From Leptolyngbya sp. SIOISBB (lineage in GTDB: Bacteria > Cyanobacteriota > Cyanobacteriia > Phormidesmidales > Phormidesmidaceae), in assembly GCA_010671905.1 (NCBI GenBank), contig JAAHII010000001.1:4588001-4652000 (forward strand): 64,000 nt of DNA. Direction: 5' to 3'. The notes beneath the pieces are model-generated. The model saw only the letters and a program-made list of their open reading frames with translations. It was not told the DNA's origin and searched no databases. The stretch's first letter is position 1. Every line of letters starts with the position of its first letter. Positions 31,162-42,326 of this stretch are shown piece by piece. A program made the position numbers and the translations under genes.

Positions 31162-32070
31162 TTACAGGCTTAACACCCACTCCCGCATTAGCTGGTTGAC
31201 CTGTTGGGGGACTTCATCATGGGGACAATGGCCGGCCTGCAAAAAGTATTCCTTAAGTTGACTGTAATGCTGACGAAACTGTTCGCTACGGCGACGGGTA
31301 TCCATCCAGGGATCACCCTCTCCCCAGAGAATTAACAGCGGCGCCGACATCCGACTCAGCAGTATATCCACTGAGTCCCCTTTAGGCGATTTGAACACGG
31401 AGGCAAATACCCGCGCTGCTCCCGGATCATTGGCGGGGCGACGAATATCTTCGATCAGTTGGTCGGTGACAGCGGTTTGATCAACATAGACCTGCCGCAA
31501 CGTTTTGCGAATGTTGCGCCGCTGCCGCACATATTGAAACAGCAGCCAACTGGGAAAAGGCTGCAACATGAAGGTCTGAATGGTTTGTCGAATCGCCGCC
31601 TGCAACGGATTCGGCTTAGCGACAGAAGCACCGTCTTGAAAAGGGCCAGCACTGTTGAGCAGCACTACACCCGCCACTGACTCGGGATGATCGGCGGCGA
31701 CACACAGACTGGCGTATCCCCCCAGAGAGTTACCCGCAATCACGGCAGGACGACCAATGACCTCTTGAATGAAGCGATGCAGTTGGTCGCGCCAAAGCTG
31801 GCCACTGTATTGCTGATCAGGTTTTGCCGATCGCCCAAACCCCAGGAGGTCAATGGCCCACACTTCAAAGTCGGTTTGCAGCTCGTGGATGTTCTTGCGC
31901 CAGTGGTCGGTGGATGCACCAAAACCGTGGATCAATAACAGCGGCGGGCGATCATTACGGCCAGTGTCAACGCCAGCGCTGACGTAATAAATGTCGTGGC
32001 CTTGCCATTGCCAGAACTTTCCTGGCAGTGAGGGCACCGTGTGAATAGTGGGGGCGATCGCAGCAGTCAT
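31162..32070 (-). CDS. Alpha/beta fold hydrolase
   Basis: LLLIHGFGASTDHWRKNIHEL, DLLGFGRSAKP, VIAGNSLGGYASLCVAADHPE, LILWGEGDPWMD. Confidence 0.93.
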   Translation of the reverse strand: MTAAIAPTIHTVPSLPGKFWQWQGHDIYYVSAGVDTGRNDRPPLLLIHGFGASTDHWRKNIHELQTDFEVWAIDLLGFGRSAKPDQQYSGQLWRDQLHRFIQEVIGRPAVIAGNSLGGYASLCVAADHPESVAGVVLLNSAGPFQDGASVAKPNPLQAAIRQTIQTFMLQPFPSWLLFQYVRQRRNIRKTLRQVYVDQTAVTDQLIEDIRRPANDPGAARVFASVFKSPKGDSVDILLSRMSAPLLILWGEGDPWMDTRRRSEQFRQHYSQLKEYFLQAGHCPHDEVPQQVNQLMREWVLSL

Positions 32071-32118
32071 CAGCGCCTGTTTCTGTAAAGGTATGTAACA
32101 ACACTCTTATTCTAAGCA

Positions 32119-32159
32119 TTTCTGGTGGGAATTCGGTGATTCTGAATTCCCACCAGAAA
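32119..32159. repeat. 16-bp perfect inverted repeat with a 9-nt spacer in a divergent intergenic region
   Basis: TTTCTGGTGGGAATTC-GGTGATTCT-GAATTCCCACCAGAAA. Confidence 0.9.
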
Positions 32160-32304
32160 AATCCTGAGGGGATTGAAACAACCGAGTAATCGCCCCGCAA
32201 ATGCAAAAAAACCTAGGAATTGCTGGAGAAAAGCGATCAAGCGATCTATTCTCACAAACAGATCATCATGTCGGTTCAGTGATTCGCTGGGATTTTACAA
32301 GGCT

Positions 32305-33738
32305 ATGGCAGCACTCACCCGTTCTAAACAAAAACGTCGCCCCTTCATCAGAACGACATCGCTCTGGTTTGAGCGCTTTGTCGCCATGCTGGCGCTTATC
32401 AATTTGATGCTAGTGCTGTTTGACACCAGCTACATTCGCTTTCGGGACATTTATTTGCGCTTTTTTCCTGAATTCACGCAGTGGTATGGCGAAGTCGTTA
32501 AAGGCATTACCCCTGAGCGCACGACCGTTAAGTATCTCGCCACGATTGATCAGTTAGAGGAACAGGTGGCTCAAACGGGCCTCCAATCAATTCAGGCGCA
32601 ATCACTGCTTGGAGCCTTGCAAGAGCAGAGTGCCGCCATCGTCGATGAAAATCCCTTTGAAGTGGCTAACAAGTCTGGCACCTTAGAGCGGATCAAAAAC
32701 AGCGTGCGCGATCGCGTAGGGGTTGAGTCTTCTAAAGCTGCCTTTAATGAATTTTGGAGCACGGAATACCTCACGGCACAAGGCTGGACCCAGGAAATTA
32801 CTTACTTTAATGAAGACGTTGTGCCGCTATTTGAGACCAACTACTTTCGCGGCATTGGCGAAAACGGCCAACCGGCCAACTACTTCTGGAGACTGGATGT
32901 TTGGTTTGTCGCTTTCTTTGCTGCTGAACTGCTGTTGCGGACCTTCTACATCAGTCGCCGTTACAAAAACTACACTTGGCTAGATGCCGTACTTCTACGG
33001 TGGTACGACTTATTTTTCTTTCTGCCATTTTGGCGCTGGCTGCGGGTGATCCCGGTCGCCGTCCGAGTTGATCAGTCTCAACTGATTAACTTGATTCCTC
33101 TGCGTAATCGAGTGAACCGCATCTTTATTTCGACGTTTGCGGTGGAGTTGACGGAGATTGTGGTTCTCCGCATTGTGGATCAGGTCCAAAATTTAATCCG
33201 TGATGGCGATGTGTCTGATTGGTTATTAGCATTAGGAGCCAAAAAACAGTACATCGACATTAACGGCGTCAACGAGGTCGAAGCGATCGCTGCTAAGCTC
33301 ACGACGATTACGATGTATCAGGTCTTACCGTACGCGAAGCCCGAAATCGATGCGCTGCTGCAGCACAGCGTTCTGCAGGCGCTCAACCAAGCACCAGGGT
33401 TTCAAGCCTTTCGCGGTTTGCCAGGGATTGGCCAGTTGCCAGATCAAATTGCCCAACAGGTGGTCGGGCAAGTCTCCCAAAATCTTTATCAGGCGGCCAC
33501 CGGCGTGATCGAAGATGAACAGGGTTCTGCATTGACTCGGGATTTGCTGGCTAAAATCGGCGAAACGCTACGCCAGGCAGTTCAGCAAGACAATACGGTG
33601 GATGAACTCGAACAATGGACTGTGGCTCTCTTAGAGGAGATCAAAATTAACTACGTTAAACAGCTGTCTTCCGAAGATATCGATCGCCTGCGAGAAGAAA
33701 ACTATAAACTTTACGATCTGACTCAAGCCCGACAGTAA
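32305..33738 (+). CDS. Membrane protein of unknown function
   Basis: 477 aa from ATG 32305; hydrophobic segments FVAMLALINLMLVLFDTSYI and FWRLDVWFVAFFAAELLLR. Confidence 0.75.
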   Translation: MAALTRSKQKRRPFIRTTSLWFERFVAMLALINLMLVLFDTSYIRFRDIYLRFFPEFTQWYGEVVKGITPERTTVKYLATIDQLEEQVAQTGLQSIQAQSLLGALQEQSAAIVDENPFEVANKSGTLERIKNSVRDRVGVESSKAAFNEFWSTEYLTAQGWTQEITYFNEDVVPLFETNYFRGIGENGQPANYFWRLDVWFVAFFAAELLLRTFYISRRYKNYTWLDAVLLRWYDLFFFLPFWRWLRVIPVAVRVDQSQLINLIPLRNRVNRIFISTFAVELTEIVVLRIVDQVQNLIRDGDVSDWLLALGAKKQYIDINGVNEVEAIAAKLTTITMYQVLPYAKPEIDALLQHSVLQALNQAPGFQAFRGLPGIGQLPDQIAQQVVGQVSQNLYQAATGVIEDEQGSALTRDLLAKIGETLRQAVQQDNTVDELEQWTVALLEEIKINYVKQLSSEDIDRLREENYKLYDLTQARQ

Positions 33739-33855
33739 ACAGATTTTCGGCTTTTAGAGACGAGATCTGGACAACTCTCTGGCAGTTTTGCGCTAGTATT
33801 GGAAGCCGAACGGATCGATGGTGGTTCGTTCCTTCCTGATACTGACCGTTGTAGG

Positions 33856-33881
33856 AAGTGGGCTTTGCACCCACTTTTTTT
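33856..33881 (+). terminator. Intrinsic-terminator-like hairpin in the rimP leader
   Basis: AAGTGGG-CTTTGCA-CCCACTT followed by a T-run, shortly upstream of the rimP start. Confidence 0.75.
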
Positions 33882-33894
33882 ATTGGAGTTTTGT

Positions 33895-34365
33895 ATGACT
33901 CATCCGCTGATTCCCCAAGTTTTAGAGCTGGCGACTCCCGTTGCTGTGCGTCTAGGATTGGATGTCGTGGATGCGGTTTTTCAGACTAATCATGCGCCCC
34001 CAGTACTGCGCATTGATGTCCGCAATCATCAAGCAGAAGACACTAGCTTAGAGGACTGCGAGCAGATGAGTCAGGCATTGGCGACGGTGCTCGATGACAC
34101 TGATCTCATTCCTGATGCTTATGTCCTGGAAGTATCCAGTCCGGGGGTTTCTTCGACCCTGTTGAGCGATCGCGATTTCATCGTGTTCAAGGGTTTTATG
34201 GTCGAAGTTAAGTTGACCGAGGTGTATAAGAAGCGCCAAACCTGGGTGGGTCAGTTACTCAAACGCGACGATGACCATGTATACCTGACCGATAAAGGGA
34301 AACTAACTAAATTGCCGCGATCGCTGGTCGCCAGTGTGGAGTTGAGCAACCAAGCGGTGGAGTAA
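33895..34365 (+). CDS. rimP: Ribosome maturation factor RimP
   Basis: ATPVAVRLGLDVVDAVFQ..LRIDVRN..ISLEDCEQMSQALATVLDD-type sequence, LEVSSPGVSSTLLSDRDF; followed by nusA. Confidence 0.95.
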   Translation: MTHPLIPQVLELATPVAVRLGLDVVDAVFQTNHAPPVLRIDVRNHQAEDTSLEDCEQMSQALATVLDDTDLIPDAYVLEVSSPGVSSTLLSDRDFIVFKGFMVEVKLTEVYKKRQTWVGQLLKRDDDHVYLTDKGKLTKLPRSLVASVELSNQAVE

Positions 34366-34463
34366 AGTGACCAGCCTGGCCAATTAACATGCACACACGA
34401 TAAATCGCTATACCGCTAGGGCGATCGCCACTATTTTTTGAGGGAGTTGAGGAAAACCCAGCT

Positions 34464-36005
34464 ATGTCTCTAGTCAGCCTGCCCAACTTACAAGATTTGA
34501 TTGACAGTATCAGTCGTGAGCGGAATCTGCCCAAACACGCGGTCGAAAACGCTTTGCGAGAAGCCTTGTTCAAAGGATATGAACGCTTTCGCCGAACGCA
34601 GCGGACTGCTGATAGCGCTAATTTTGATGAGGGATATTTCGACAACTTCGACGTTGAACTCGATGTGGAGTATGAAGATGACCAGGGCTTTCGCGTGCTG
34701 GCGAGTAAGACGATCGTGGAAGAAGTCGACAACCCGGATCACCAAATTGCCCTAGCTGAAGTCCTCGAAGTGGCCCCAGAAGCCCAAGTGGGTGACGTTG
34801 TGGTTTTGGATGTGACGCCTGAACAAAAAGACTTTGGGCGCATGGCCGCGATTCAAACTAAACAGGTGCTGGCGCAAAAGCTCCGCGATCAGCAACGCAA
34901 ACTGATTCAAGAAGAATTTCAGGACCTCGAAGGCACGGTGCTGACGGCTACAGTGCAGCGGTTTGAGCGGCAATCTGTGATCATGACGGTGAGCAGCGGG
35001 ACGGGACAGCCTGAAGTTGAGGCCGAATTGTTAAAACGCGATCAGCTGCCTAACGACAACTATCGCCCGAACTCCAAATTTCGGGCCGTGCTCAAAAAAG
35101 TGTCAGAAGGGTCGCATCGGGGTCCGCAGCTCTTGGTCTCCCGGGCTGATGCTGCCCTCGTTGTCGAACTTTTTTCCAACGAGGTGCCGGAGATCGAGGA
35201 TGAGATTGTGCGGATTGTCGCGGTGGCCCGCGAAGCCAGCCCACCCTCCCGGTCGGTTGGTCCCCGGACCAAGATTGCGGTCGATACGGCCGAACGTGAT
35301 GTTGATCCAGTTGGGGCTTGCATCGGCGCTCGGGGCTCGCGCATCCAGGCGGTGGTCAGTGAACTGCGCGGCGAAAAAATCGACGTAATTCGGTATTCTC
35401 TGGATCCGGCGACCTATATTGCCAACGCCTTAAGTCCCGCCCGCGTTGACGAAGTTCGTCTCATGAATCCGGAAGATCGTCAGGCCCATGTGCTAGTCCC
35501 TGAAGATCAACTCAGCTTGGCCATCGGCAAAGAGGGACAAAATGTCCGACTTGCCGCCAAGCTTACGGGCTGGAAGATTGACATCAAAGATACGGCGAAA
35601 TACGACTACGCTGAGGAAGATCGGAAACTAGCAGAGCAATTAGCGATTCGTCAGGCCGAAGAAGAGGCCCGCCAGGCAGCGGCGGCGGCGCGTCAGGCTG
35701 AAGAGGAAGCTCGGCAGGCAGACAAAGCCGCGCGCTTAGCGGCGATCGCGGCTGCCGCCGAAGAAGAAGATGCTCGGGAAGCGGCTGAAGCCGCCGCCTT
35801 AGAAGCCGCTAACGGCCATAGTTCAGAAGAGTCGCCAGAGGAAATTGCCGCCAACGCCCCTGTGGCGCCGCCAACCGCTACTATAGAAGAAGATTTAGAC
35901 GAGGGTACTTCAGCAACCCCTGATGCCTTGGCGGATGTTGAAACGCCAGCAGCAGCAGTCCCCAGTGAAGATATGGCGGCTGACGTCACACAAGAGGAGG
36001 AGTGA
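34464..36005 (+). CDS. nusA: Transcription termination/antitermination protein NusA
   Basis: [55 protein letters not shown]-domain motifs. Confidence 0.97.
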   Translation: MSLVSLPNLQDLIDSISRERNLPKHAVENALREALFKGYERFRRTQRTADSANFDEGYFDNFDVELDVEYEDDQGFRVLASKTIVEEVDNPDHQIALAEVLEVAPEAQVGDVVVLDVTPEQKDFGRMAAIQTKQVLAQKLRDQQRKLIQEEFQDLEGTVLTATVQRFERQSVIMTVSSGTGQPEVEAELLKRDQLPNDNYRPNSKFRAVLKKVSEGSHRGPQLLVSRADAALVVELFSNEVPEIEDEIVRIVAVAREASPPSRSVGPRTKIAVDTAERDVDPVGACIGARGSRIQAVVSELRGEKIDVIRYSLDPATYIANALSPARVDEVRLMNPEDRQAHVLVPEDQLSLAIGKEGQNVRLAAKLTGWKIDIKDTAKYDYAEEDRKLAEQLAIRQAEEEARQAAAAARQAEEEARQADKAARLAAIAAAAEEEDAREAAEAAALEAANGHSSEESPEEIAANAPVAPPTATIEEDLDEGTSATPDALADVETPAAAVPSEDMAADVTQEEE

Positions 36006-36024
36006 GCTTTCCTGTATTAATGTC

Positions 36025-36267
36025 ATGAAACCCAATCACCGACGCTGTGTAAGTTGTCGTGCGATCGCCCCCAAACAGGGGCTTTGGCGAGCTGTCCGTC
36101 AGCATGATACAGGTATCGTACAGCTTGATCAGGGCATGGGACGTTCAGCCTATCTCTGTCCGGATATGCTTTGCCTCAAGGTGGCGCAAAAGAAAAATCG
36201 CTTGGGCAAAGCCCTCAGGGCGCCTGTCCCCGACGCCATTTATCAGCAGCTTTGGCAACGACTCTAG
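36025..36267 (+). CDS. YlxR family (DUF448) RNA-binding protein
   Basis: RRCVSCRAIAPKQGLWRAVR..GRSAYLCPDMLCLKVAQKKNRLGKAL; between nusA and infB. Confidence 0.93.
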   Translation: MKPNHRRCVSCRAIAPKQGLWRAVRQHDTGIVQLDQGMGRSAYLCPDMLCLKVAQKKNRLGKALRAPVPDAIYQQLWQRL

Positions 36268-36577
36268 CAGTCGTCTACCCTATAAGCATTACAAGACCTT
36301 ACACGCTGTTCTTGCTTGGATGGGTATGTTTAAACATCTCAATGGAAGAGTTGGTACAACGTCCATTGCGCTATGGTGAGGGTTTGATAGGATAGGGCTC
36401 CATCGTGAGCGCAAATTTGGTTGAGATGTTGATAACTTCAGCTCTCTGAAGTTATAAACCTGGTTTTGATAGCTTGAGTTTCGATATTGTGGCAATCTGC
36501 TGCAACGAGTCAATGTAAGGTTGGTCTAACAAAGCAGGTTTGTTTATGGAATAACGGTATTGGCGAGGGAGATTTGA

Positions 36578-39517
36578 ATGAACAACGGCAAAGTCAGAAT
36601 ATACGAATTATCGAAGGATCTCGGTTTGGAAAATAAGGATATTCTGACCGTCTGTGAACGCTTGGATATTGCTGCCAAGAGTCACAGTAGTACGATCACG
36701 GATGATGATGCCCAGCGCATTCGTAATGAAGTTAAAGAGACGGCTGGTAAGTTGTTAAATAAACCGGCTAAGCCCTCACCGCCTCGACCTCGTAAGCCGA
36801 GTGCTAAGGGTAAGGAGACTCCCCGTCCGAAAAAGCAACAGATTCTAGAAATTCGTCGCCATCGTCCTAAGCCGGCGACTGCACCAACGCCGCCGACCGT
36901 CGCTCCAACAGAGGCCACTGCTGTAGAGGCACCTCCCTCATCGCCACCCAGTCGCCCCACTGCACCTTCAACGTTACCTAAGCCTAAGTTGAAGCGCCCT
37001 GGCGATGATGCTCCAGAGTCGTTTGAAGCGTCTCCCCCTGCAGGGCCGCCGATAGCTACAGAGCCGACTCAGGCTGCTGCGCCTGTGGCCCCTCCAGCGA
37101 AACCGGATGTAGAGTTAGTGGGTCCCCCGACGCGACCGACTAAGCCGACTCGATCTGGAACTGGTCGCCCAGTGCTGAAAAAACGCGATCGCTCTGGCGC
37201 TCGTGGCGATGATGCTCAGCCTCGGCGCATTGAAATTCGCGAGATCGACGACGATGAAACGACCCCGTTGAAGCCGAAACCTGAGCTGAAACGTCCGCGT
37301 CCTAAGCGTTCAGAGGCTTTGCAAGAAGCCCAAGATTCGACGGATGAGGAGGGTGGAGCAGCTCCTGACACCGTTACCGAAGAGCCGATATTGCGGCGAC
37401 CATCGCCACCTCGGCAGAAGCGCAAGCCGAAAGAGCGTGAAGAGGACGAGCAAGAGCAGCAGAAGACTGCCAAGAAAACAAAACGTCGAGGCAATGAGCT
37501 TCTAAAAGATCAGGAAGAAGACATTCTGGCTGATCTGGATGAGGTCACGAGCGATAGCAACGATAATGGGGCCTCGGCAGCTCTGAGTATGTCTTTGGCA
37601 CGTCCACCTAAGCCGAAATCTAAGGGTGGGCCAAAACCGGTGAGCACGCCTAAATCGCATAAGCCACAGCAGCGAGATAGTAGCCGTAATCAACGGCGCG
37701 ATCGGCGTAATCAAAATAATGAGCCAGAGCGACCAGAAATGATTACGCTCAAGGGTGGCCTGTCCGTTCATGAACTGGCGAATATGATCACGGTTCCGGA
37801 AACGGAAATCATTAAGCTGCTCTTCTTTAAGGGGATCGCCACTAACATCAACCAGACCCTTGATGTTGAGACGGCCAAAATGGTGGCCGAAGAATTTGAC
37901 ATTCTCGTCGAGACTGCTGAGCGAGAATCTGAGGCCAAGAAAGTTACCGAGATGCTGACAGCCGCAGACTTGGAAAACTTGTCGAAGCGGCCACCTGTCG
38001 TCACCATCATGGGACACGTTGACCACGGGAAGACGACGCTGCTCGACTCCATTCGAGAAACTAAGGTTGCCCAAGGGGAGGCTGGGGGCATTACTCAGCA
38101 TATTGGGGCTTATCACGTTGATGTTGAGCACGACGGTAATCAGCAGCAAATTGTCTTCTTAGATACGCCCGGTCACGAGGCTTTTACCGCCATGCGTGCT
38201 CGCGGTACTCGGGTGACCGACATTGCTATTCTCGTCGTGGCAGCAGACGATGGCGTGCGTCCCCAAACCATTGAGGCCATTAGCCACGCGAAAGCAGCCG
38301 AAGTTCCGATCTTGGTCGCGATTAACAAGATCGACAAGGAATCGGCTCAACCAGACCGCGTCAAGCAAGAGCTGATGGAGCATGGCTTGGTGCCAGAGGA
38401 ATGGGGCGGCGAAACCATCACGGTGCCGGTGAGCGCCATTAATGGTGACAACCTTGATACCTTATTGGAAATGATTCTCTTGGTGTCAGAGGTTGAAGAT
38501 CTGCATGCCAACCCTGACAGCCTGGCCAAAGGCACCATTATTGAGGCCAATCTTGATAAAGCTCGGGGTCCCGTGGCCTCGCTGCTGGTGCAAAACGGGA
38601 CTCTGAAAGTGGGTGACAGTGTGGTTGCTGGCTCGGTATTTGGTAAGGTCCGCGCCATGATTGACGACCGCGGAGATCGCGTCAAAGAGGCAACGCCTTC
38701 CTTTGCGGTTGAGGTGCTGGGGCTGAATGATGTACCGGCAGCGGGTGATGAGTTTGAAGTCTTTGCTGATGAGCGAGAAGCTCGAAGCGTTGCTGACTCT
38801 CGTTCTGATGCTCAGAGACGCTCTCGCTTACAGCAGGCGATGGCCTCTCGTCGAGTCACGCTAAGTAGTCTGTCGGCCCAGGCTCAAGAGGGCGAGCTGA
38901 AGGAACTGAATATTATCCTTAAGGCTGATGTTCAGGGCTCTGTGGAAGCGATTTTGGCCGCTCTTCAGCAGATGCCTCAAAACGAAGTTCAGATTCGTGT
39001 GCTCTTAGGGGCTCCGGGCGAAATCAGCGAAACGGATGTCGATTTGGCGGCCGCGAGTGGTGCGGTGCTGATTGGCTTTAATACAACGTTGGCTTCCGGT
39101 GCTCGGCAGGCCGCTGATCGCCAGGGAGTGGATGTCCGGGACTATGAAATCATTTACAACCTGTTGGATGACATCCAAGGGGCAATGGAAGGCTTGCTGG
39201 AGCCCGAGTTAGTCGAGGAACCCCTCGGGGAAGTGGAAGTGCGAGCAGTGTTCTCTGTACGCAAAGGCACGGTTGCTGGTTCTTATGTCACGGAAGGAAA
39301 GGTTACTCGTAACTGCCATATTCGGGTGCAGCGGGGTGGCGAGGTGGTGTACCGAGGGACACTCGATTCTCTCAAGCGTATGAAGGACGATGTTAAAGAA
39401 GTCGCTGCTGGCTTTGAATGTGGTATCGGTGTAGACAACTTCAATGGTTGGCAGGAAGGTGACAAGATTGCCGCTTACAAGCTAGTCACTCAACGCCGTA
39501 AGCTGTCTCCGGTATAA
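36578..39517 (+). CDS. infB: Translation initiation factor IF-2
   Basis: [64 protein letters not shown]. Confidence 0.98.
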   Translation: MNNGKVRIYELSKDLGLENKDILTVCERLDIAAKSHSSTITDDDAQRIRNEVKETAGKLLNKPAKPSPPRPRKPSAKGKETPRPKKQQILEIRRHRPKPATAPTPPTVAPTEATAVEAPPSSPPSRPTAPSTLPKPKLKRPGDDAPESFEASPPAGPPIATEPTQAAAPVAPPAKPDVELVGPPTRPTKPTRSGTGRPVLKKRDRSGARGDDAQPRRIEIREIDDDETTPLKPKPELKRPRPKRSEALQEAQDSTDEEGGAAPDTVTEEPILRRPSPPRQKRKPKEREEDEQEQQKTAKKTKRRGNELLKDQEEDILADLDEVTSDSNDNGASAALSMSLARPPKPKSKGGPKPVSTPKSHKPQQRDSSRNQRRDRRNQNNEPERPEMITLKGGLSVHELANMITVPETEIIKLLFFKGIATNINQTLDVETAKMVAEEFDILVETAERESEAKKVTEMLTAADLENLSKRPPVVTIMGHVDHGKTTLLDSIRETKVAQGEAGGITQHIGAYHVDVEHDGNQQQIVFLDTPGHEAFTAMRARGTRVTDIAILVVAADDGVRPQTIEAISHAKAAEVPILVAINKIDKESAQPDRVKQELMEHGLVPEEWGGETITVPVSAINGDNLDTLLEMILLVSEVEDLHANPDSLAKGTIIEANLDKARGPVASLLVQNGTLKVGDSVVAGSVFGKVRAMIDDRGDRVKEATPSFAVEVLGLNDVPAAGDEFEVFADEREARSVADSRSDAQRRSRLQQAMASRRVTLSSLSAQAQEGELKELNIILKADVQGSVEAILAALQQMPQNEVQIRVLLGAPGEISETDVDLAAASGAVLIGFNTTLASGARQAADRQGVDVRDYEIIYNLLDDIQGAMEGLLEPELVEEPLGEVEVRAVFSVRKGTVAGSYVTEGKVTRNCHIRVQRGGEVVYRGTLDSLKRMKDDVKEVAAGFECGIGVDNFNGWQEGDKIAAYKLVTQRRKLSPV

Positions 39518-39522
39518 ACTCC

Positions 39523-40844
39523 ATGCTCCCCCATCGACGCGATCCTTACCTTTGGATACATTTAGCCGGTTTAGCGACTGTGCCGTTCTGGTTAGATGTG
39601 TGTTTGGTCGGCTTGGCGGTGGGGGAGCCGGTTGTGCCCTCTTGGTTAGAGTTGACGACTTTGGCTTTGGTCGGGACGCTGCCAATTGTATGGATGCAGC
39701 TAAAGCGTCCGTTTTATATCTTTAGTCTGCCAGGGTTGGCTTTGCGGCCCGATAAGTTGGCTGACGAGCGGCGGCGATTGTTGACCCTCCAGCAAGGTTG
39801 GCTCAGTCGAGGGTTGGTGCTATTTGCGGCGATCGTCCTCTGGTGTGCCCTTTATTGGCTCTATCAAATCGCCCCAGTTGCGGCTGATTTGCCCTGGCTG
39901 ATGTGGAAATCTCGGGCTACCGGCTGGGGCATTTGCGCGATCGCCTTTTTCTGCGCCAATCTGTTTACGCTGGTGCCCGCAACTGTCGTATCACTTTTCC
40001 TCGCCTCGTCCCGTCGCCTTGAGCAAGTATCGCCCTTTGATGTCGCTGATATTTTGCAGAAATTCACGGTTTTGGGCTGGCGGGTCGGTAAGATTTTGCC
40101 AGAAGCATTATCCACAGCAGTGCCCTTGGAAAAACTGCGGCAACAGAGCCCGCAACCGATATGCCTCCCAGCGCCCAAGTTGGCTCTGCTGATGCTGCTA
40201 TCACAACTGACAATATTGAGGTCGGTGCCGACAATCCGATACCGAGCGAGATCTCCAGTCATCGCCCTAATCAAGGAACTGCCAAAGACACCGCTGAGGA
40301 GGGGGCGTCTTTGGCCACTGAACTCAATCCTGAACTAGAGGGAGATGCTGAGCAGGTTGTGGGTTTAGTCGAGCCACCTACACCTGCAACGCCTCATGAA
40401 TCTGACCCGCCCTCCCCCTTGCCGGAATCTGTCCCGCCGATGTCGGTGGTAGAGTCTGATACTTCTCTAGAAGTTGCACCTGTGGGGACTCCTTCCAAAG
40501 CGATGCCACTACAAGCATCCTCAAACGAAGCGCCCATTCTGCCTGAAACGCCTTTTAGCAGTTCCGCAGAGGCTGAACCTGAGGAGCCAGAGAACGTTGA
40601 AATGCCACCGCTTTCTTCAGCACAAGCTGAGGAAGCCTCCCCCTCTGGCATCGTCGCTTCGGATGATCTGCCGACTAACGTTCTACAGACCCACAGTGCG
40701 GATGTGCCTAAGTCGATTACATCTTTAGATGAAGTAATTGTGGATCAGTTAGAGGAAGCGAAACCACAGCCTTCATCAGAGCCAAACACGGTTGACTCTG
40801 ATGAAGTGAGCATGCCAAAAGTAATCCAGTCTGATGTGCGATAG
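39523..40844 (+). CDS. Membrane protein with low-complexity acidic tail; core (39523..~40160) and tail (40161..40844) are in different frames
   Basis: TM-rich core ...VPLEKLRQQSPQP, then Pro/Ser/Glu-rich tail in the -1 frame; position after infB. Confidence 0.65.
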
Positions 40845-41038
40845 CTGTCCTTAATGTCGTCAATAAAAACGCTTTTAGGAACTCTTAACTTTTGACTGAA
40901 ATTGTTTCTAAAGTGTTGCTGTACGCACATTGGGGCCGAGATTGGGTGCGCTATCCTTAGAGTAATTGAGGCAGTACTTGGCGAAATCTTAAACAGCATC
41001 GTTCATGTACTTCTCAATCGACCCTTTGTTCTCTCACT

Positions 41039-41248
41039 ATGGAAGCGCGTATGACCAGTTTTTCTTCGGTATCGATGCGCAATACCCCTGAAGATAGCGA
41101 AATTTGGGCGAATCTCAGAGAAGCGATCGCTAATAGTTCCGGGTTTCAGGGCTGGCAGCAGCAGCAAACTGCTGATCTCGCCGCTTTATCCCTAGATAAG
41201 CAAGTGCGTTTATACCTGCGTGAAACTTTAGAAACCCTCGCCTATTAA
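41039..41248 (+). CDS. Small hypothetical protein
   Basis: 69-aa ORF MEARMTSFSSVSMRNTPEDSEIWANLREAIANSSGFQGWQQQQ...LRETLETLAY. Confidence 0.6.
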   Translation: MEARMTSFSSVSMRNTPEDSEIWANLREAIANSSGFQGWQQQQTADLAALSLDKQVRLYLRETLETLAY

Positions 41249-41342
41249 CCCCTCATAGTCGGTTTCAGTTCTTGAAACTGCCCTCAGGTTTGAATGCTCA
41301 CTTTCCATACTGTTAGCAACAGTTGCTTGGAAGGTGAGCATT

Positions 41343-42263
41343 ATGCGTTTAGGTTCTAGTGCCGTCAAATCTCATACCGCTGGGTTGGTGGGTGTGCTGA
41401 GCATGGTCGCGTTAGTCGGTTGTAGTGGTGCTCCTGCAGGCATCAGTAGTCATGAAGAAACGGCCTCGCAAGATTTAGAAATTGCCACTACGGTTGAGAG
41501 TGCGTCTGCCGAACCAGCTGCTGCTGATCGCGGCAGCCAAATTCCCAGCAGCAGCTTTCAGCGCACAACACGGCTGATTAAACATGCCACCCTAGATCTA
41601 GAGATGGCCGACGTGGATGCGGCGATCACCTCGGTGTCAGATGTTTTAGAGCAGTATCAAGGCGATCTTTTGCAGCTCTCAGACTTAGGGCGTCAGGAAA
41701 CTGAAATTCGTCAAATCAATCTGCAGTTACGAGTCCCTCAAGCCAATCTAGAATCCACTTTGGCAGCCTTCCGAGAGTTGGGTGACGTGACCAATCAATC
41801 CATTGCTGCAGAAGACGTTTCGAACCAGCTGGTTGACTTGCAGGCTCGGGTGCGCAACTTACGAAAGTCCGAAGAGTCTCTGCTAGAGATCATGGAGCGG
41901 TCTGGTTCCATTGCGGACGTTCTAGAAGTGAGCCGTGAACTCAGCGTTGTGCGAGAAAGCATTGAGCGTAATGATGCTCAACTCAAAAATCTACAAAATC
42001 GAGTGGCCTATTCCACCATTACGCTAACCCTGGTCAGCACCCAACCCATTGAGCCGCCCGCATCCCCTATTGGCGAAACGCTGAGCCAAACCTGGCAGGC
42101 TGCGAGTTCGTCTATGCAGTCGTTAAGTGTGGGGCTGCTCCAGTTATTGCTATGGTTGTTAGCGTTTAGTCCTTACATCGGTATTTTGGTGCTGAGTGCT
42201 TGGGTCGGGCAACGATACTGGCAACGGCAGCGATCGCCCGAAACCCCGGCAAATTCCAATTAA
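41343..42263 (+). CDS. DUF4349-type lipoprotein
   Basis: Lipobox VALVGCSG; RLIKHATLDLEMADVDAAITSVSDVLEQYQGDLLQLSD ... C-terminal TM. Confidence 0.88.
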   Translation: MRLGSSAVKSHTAGLVGVLSMVALVGCSGAPAGISSHEETASQDLEIATTVESASAEPAAADRGSQIPSSSFQRTTRLIKHATLDLEMADVDAAITSVSDVLEQYQGDLLQLSDLGRQETEIRQINLQLRVPQANLESTLAAFRELGDVTNQSIAAEDVSNQLVDLQARVRNLRKSEESLLEIMERSGSIADVLEVSRELSVVRESIERNDAQLKNLQNRVAYSTITLTLVSTQPIEPPASPIGETLSQTWQAASSSMQSLSVGLLQLLLWLLAFSPYIGILVLSAWVGQRYWQRQRSPETPANSN

Positions 42264-42326
42264 GGTGAGTGAGTCAGCGTGTGTGAGCGGTTTGGATAGC
42301 GGTTACACACGCCCCAGTGACTCCAC

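Noticed and set aside
32168-32180. GGGATTGAAAC resembling the 3' end of cyanobacterial CRISPR repeats (GATTGAAAC also at 7355..7363)
   Set aside because: Single occurrences with no repeat-spacer periodicity and no cas genes in the window.
35640-35830. Ala/Glu-rich repetitive stretch at the NusA C-terminus
   Set aside because: Low-complexity tails on NusA/IF-2 are common in cyanobacteria; not considered unusual.
37502-38149. Long antisense ORF (215 aa) inside infB
   Set aside because: Mirror of a strongly coding GC-rich gene; no recognisable domain or start context.
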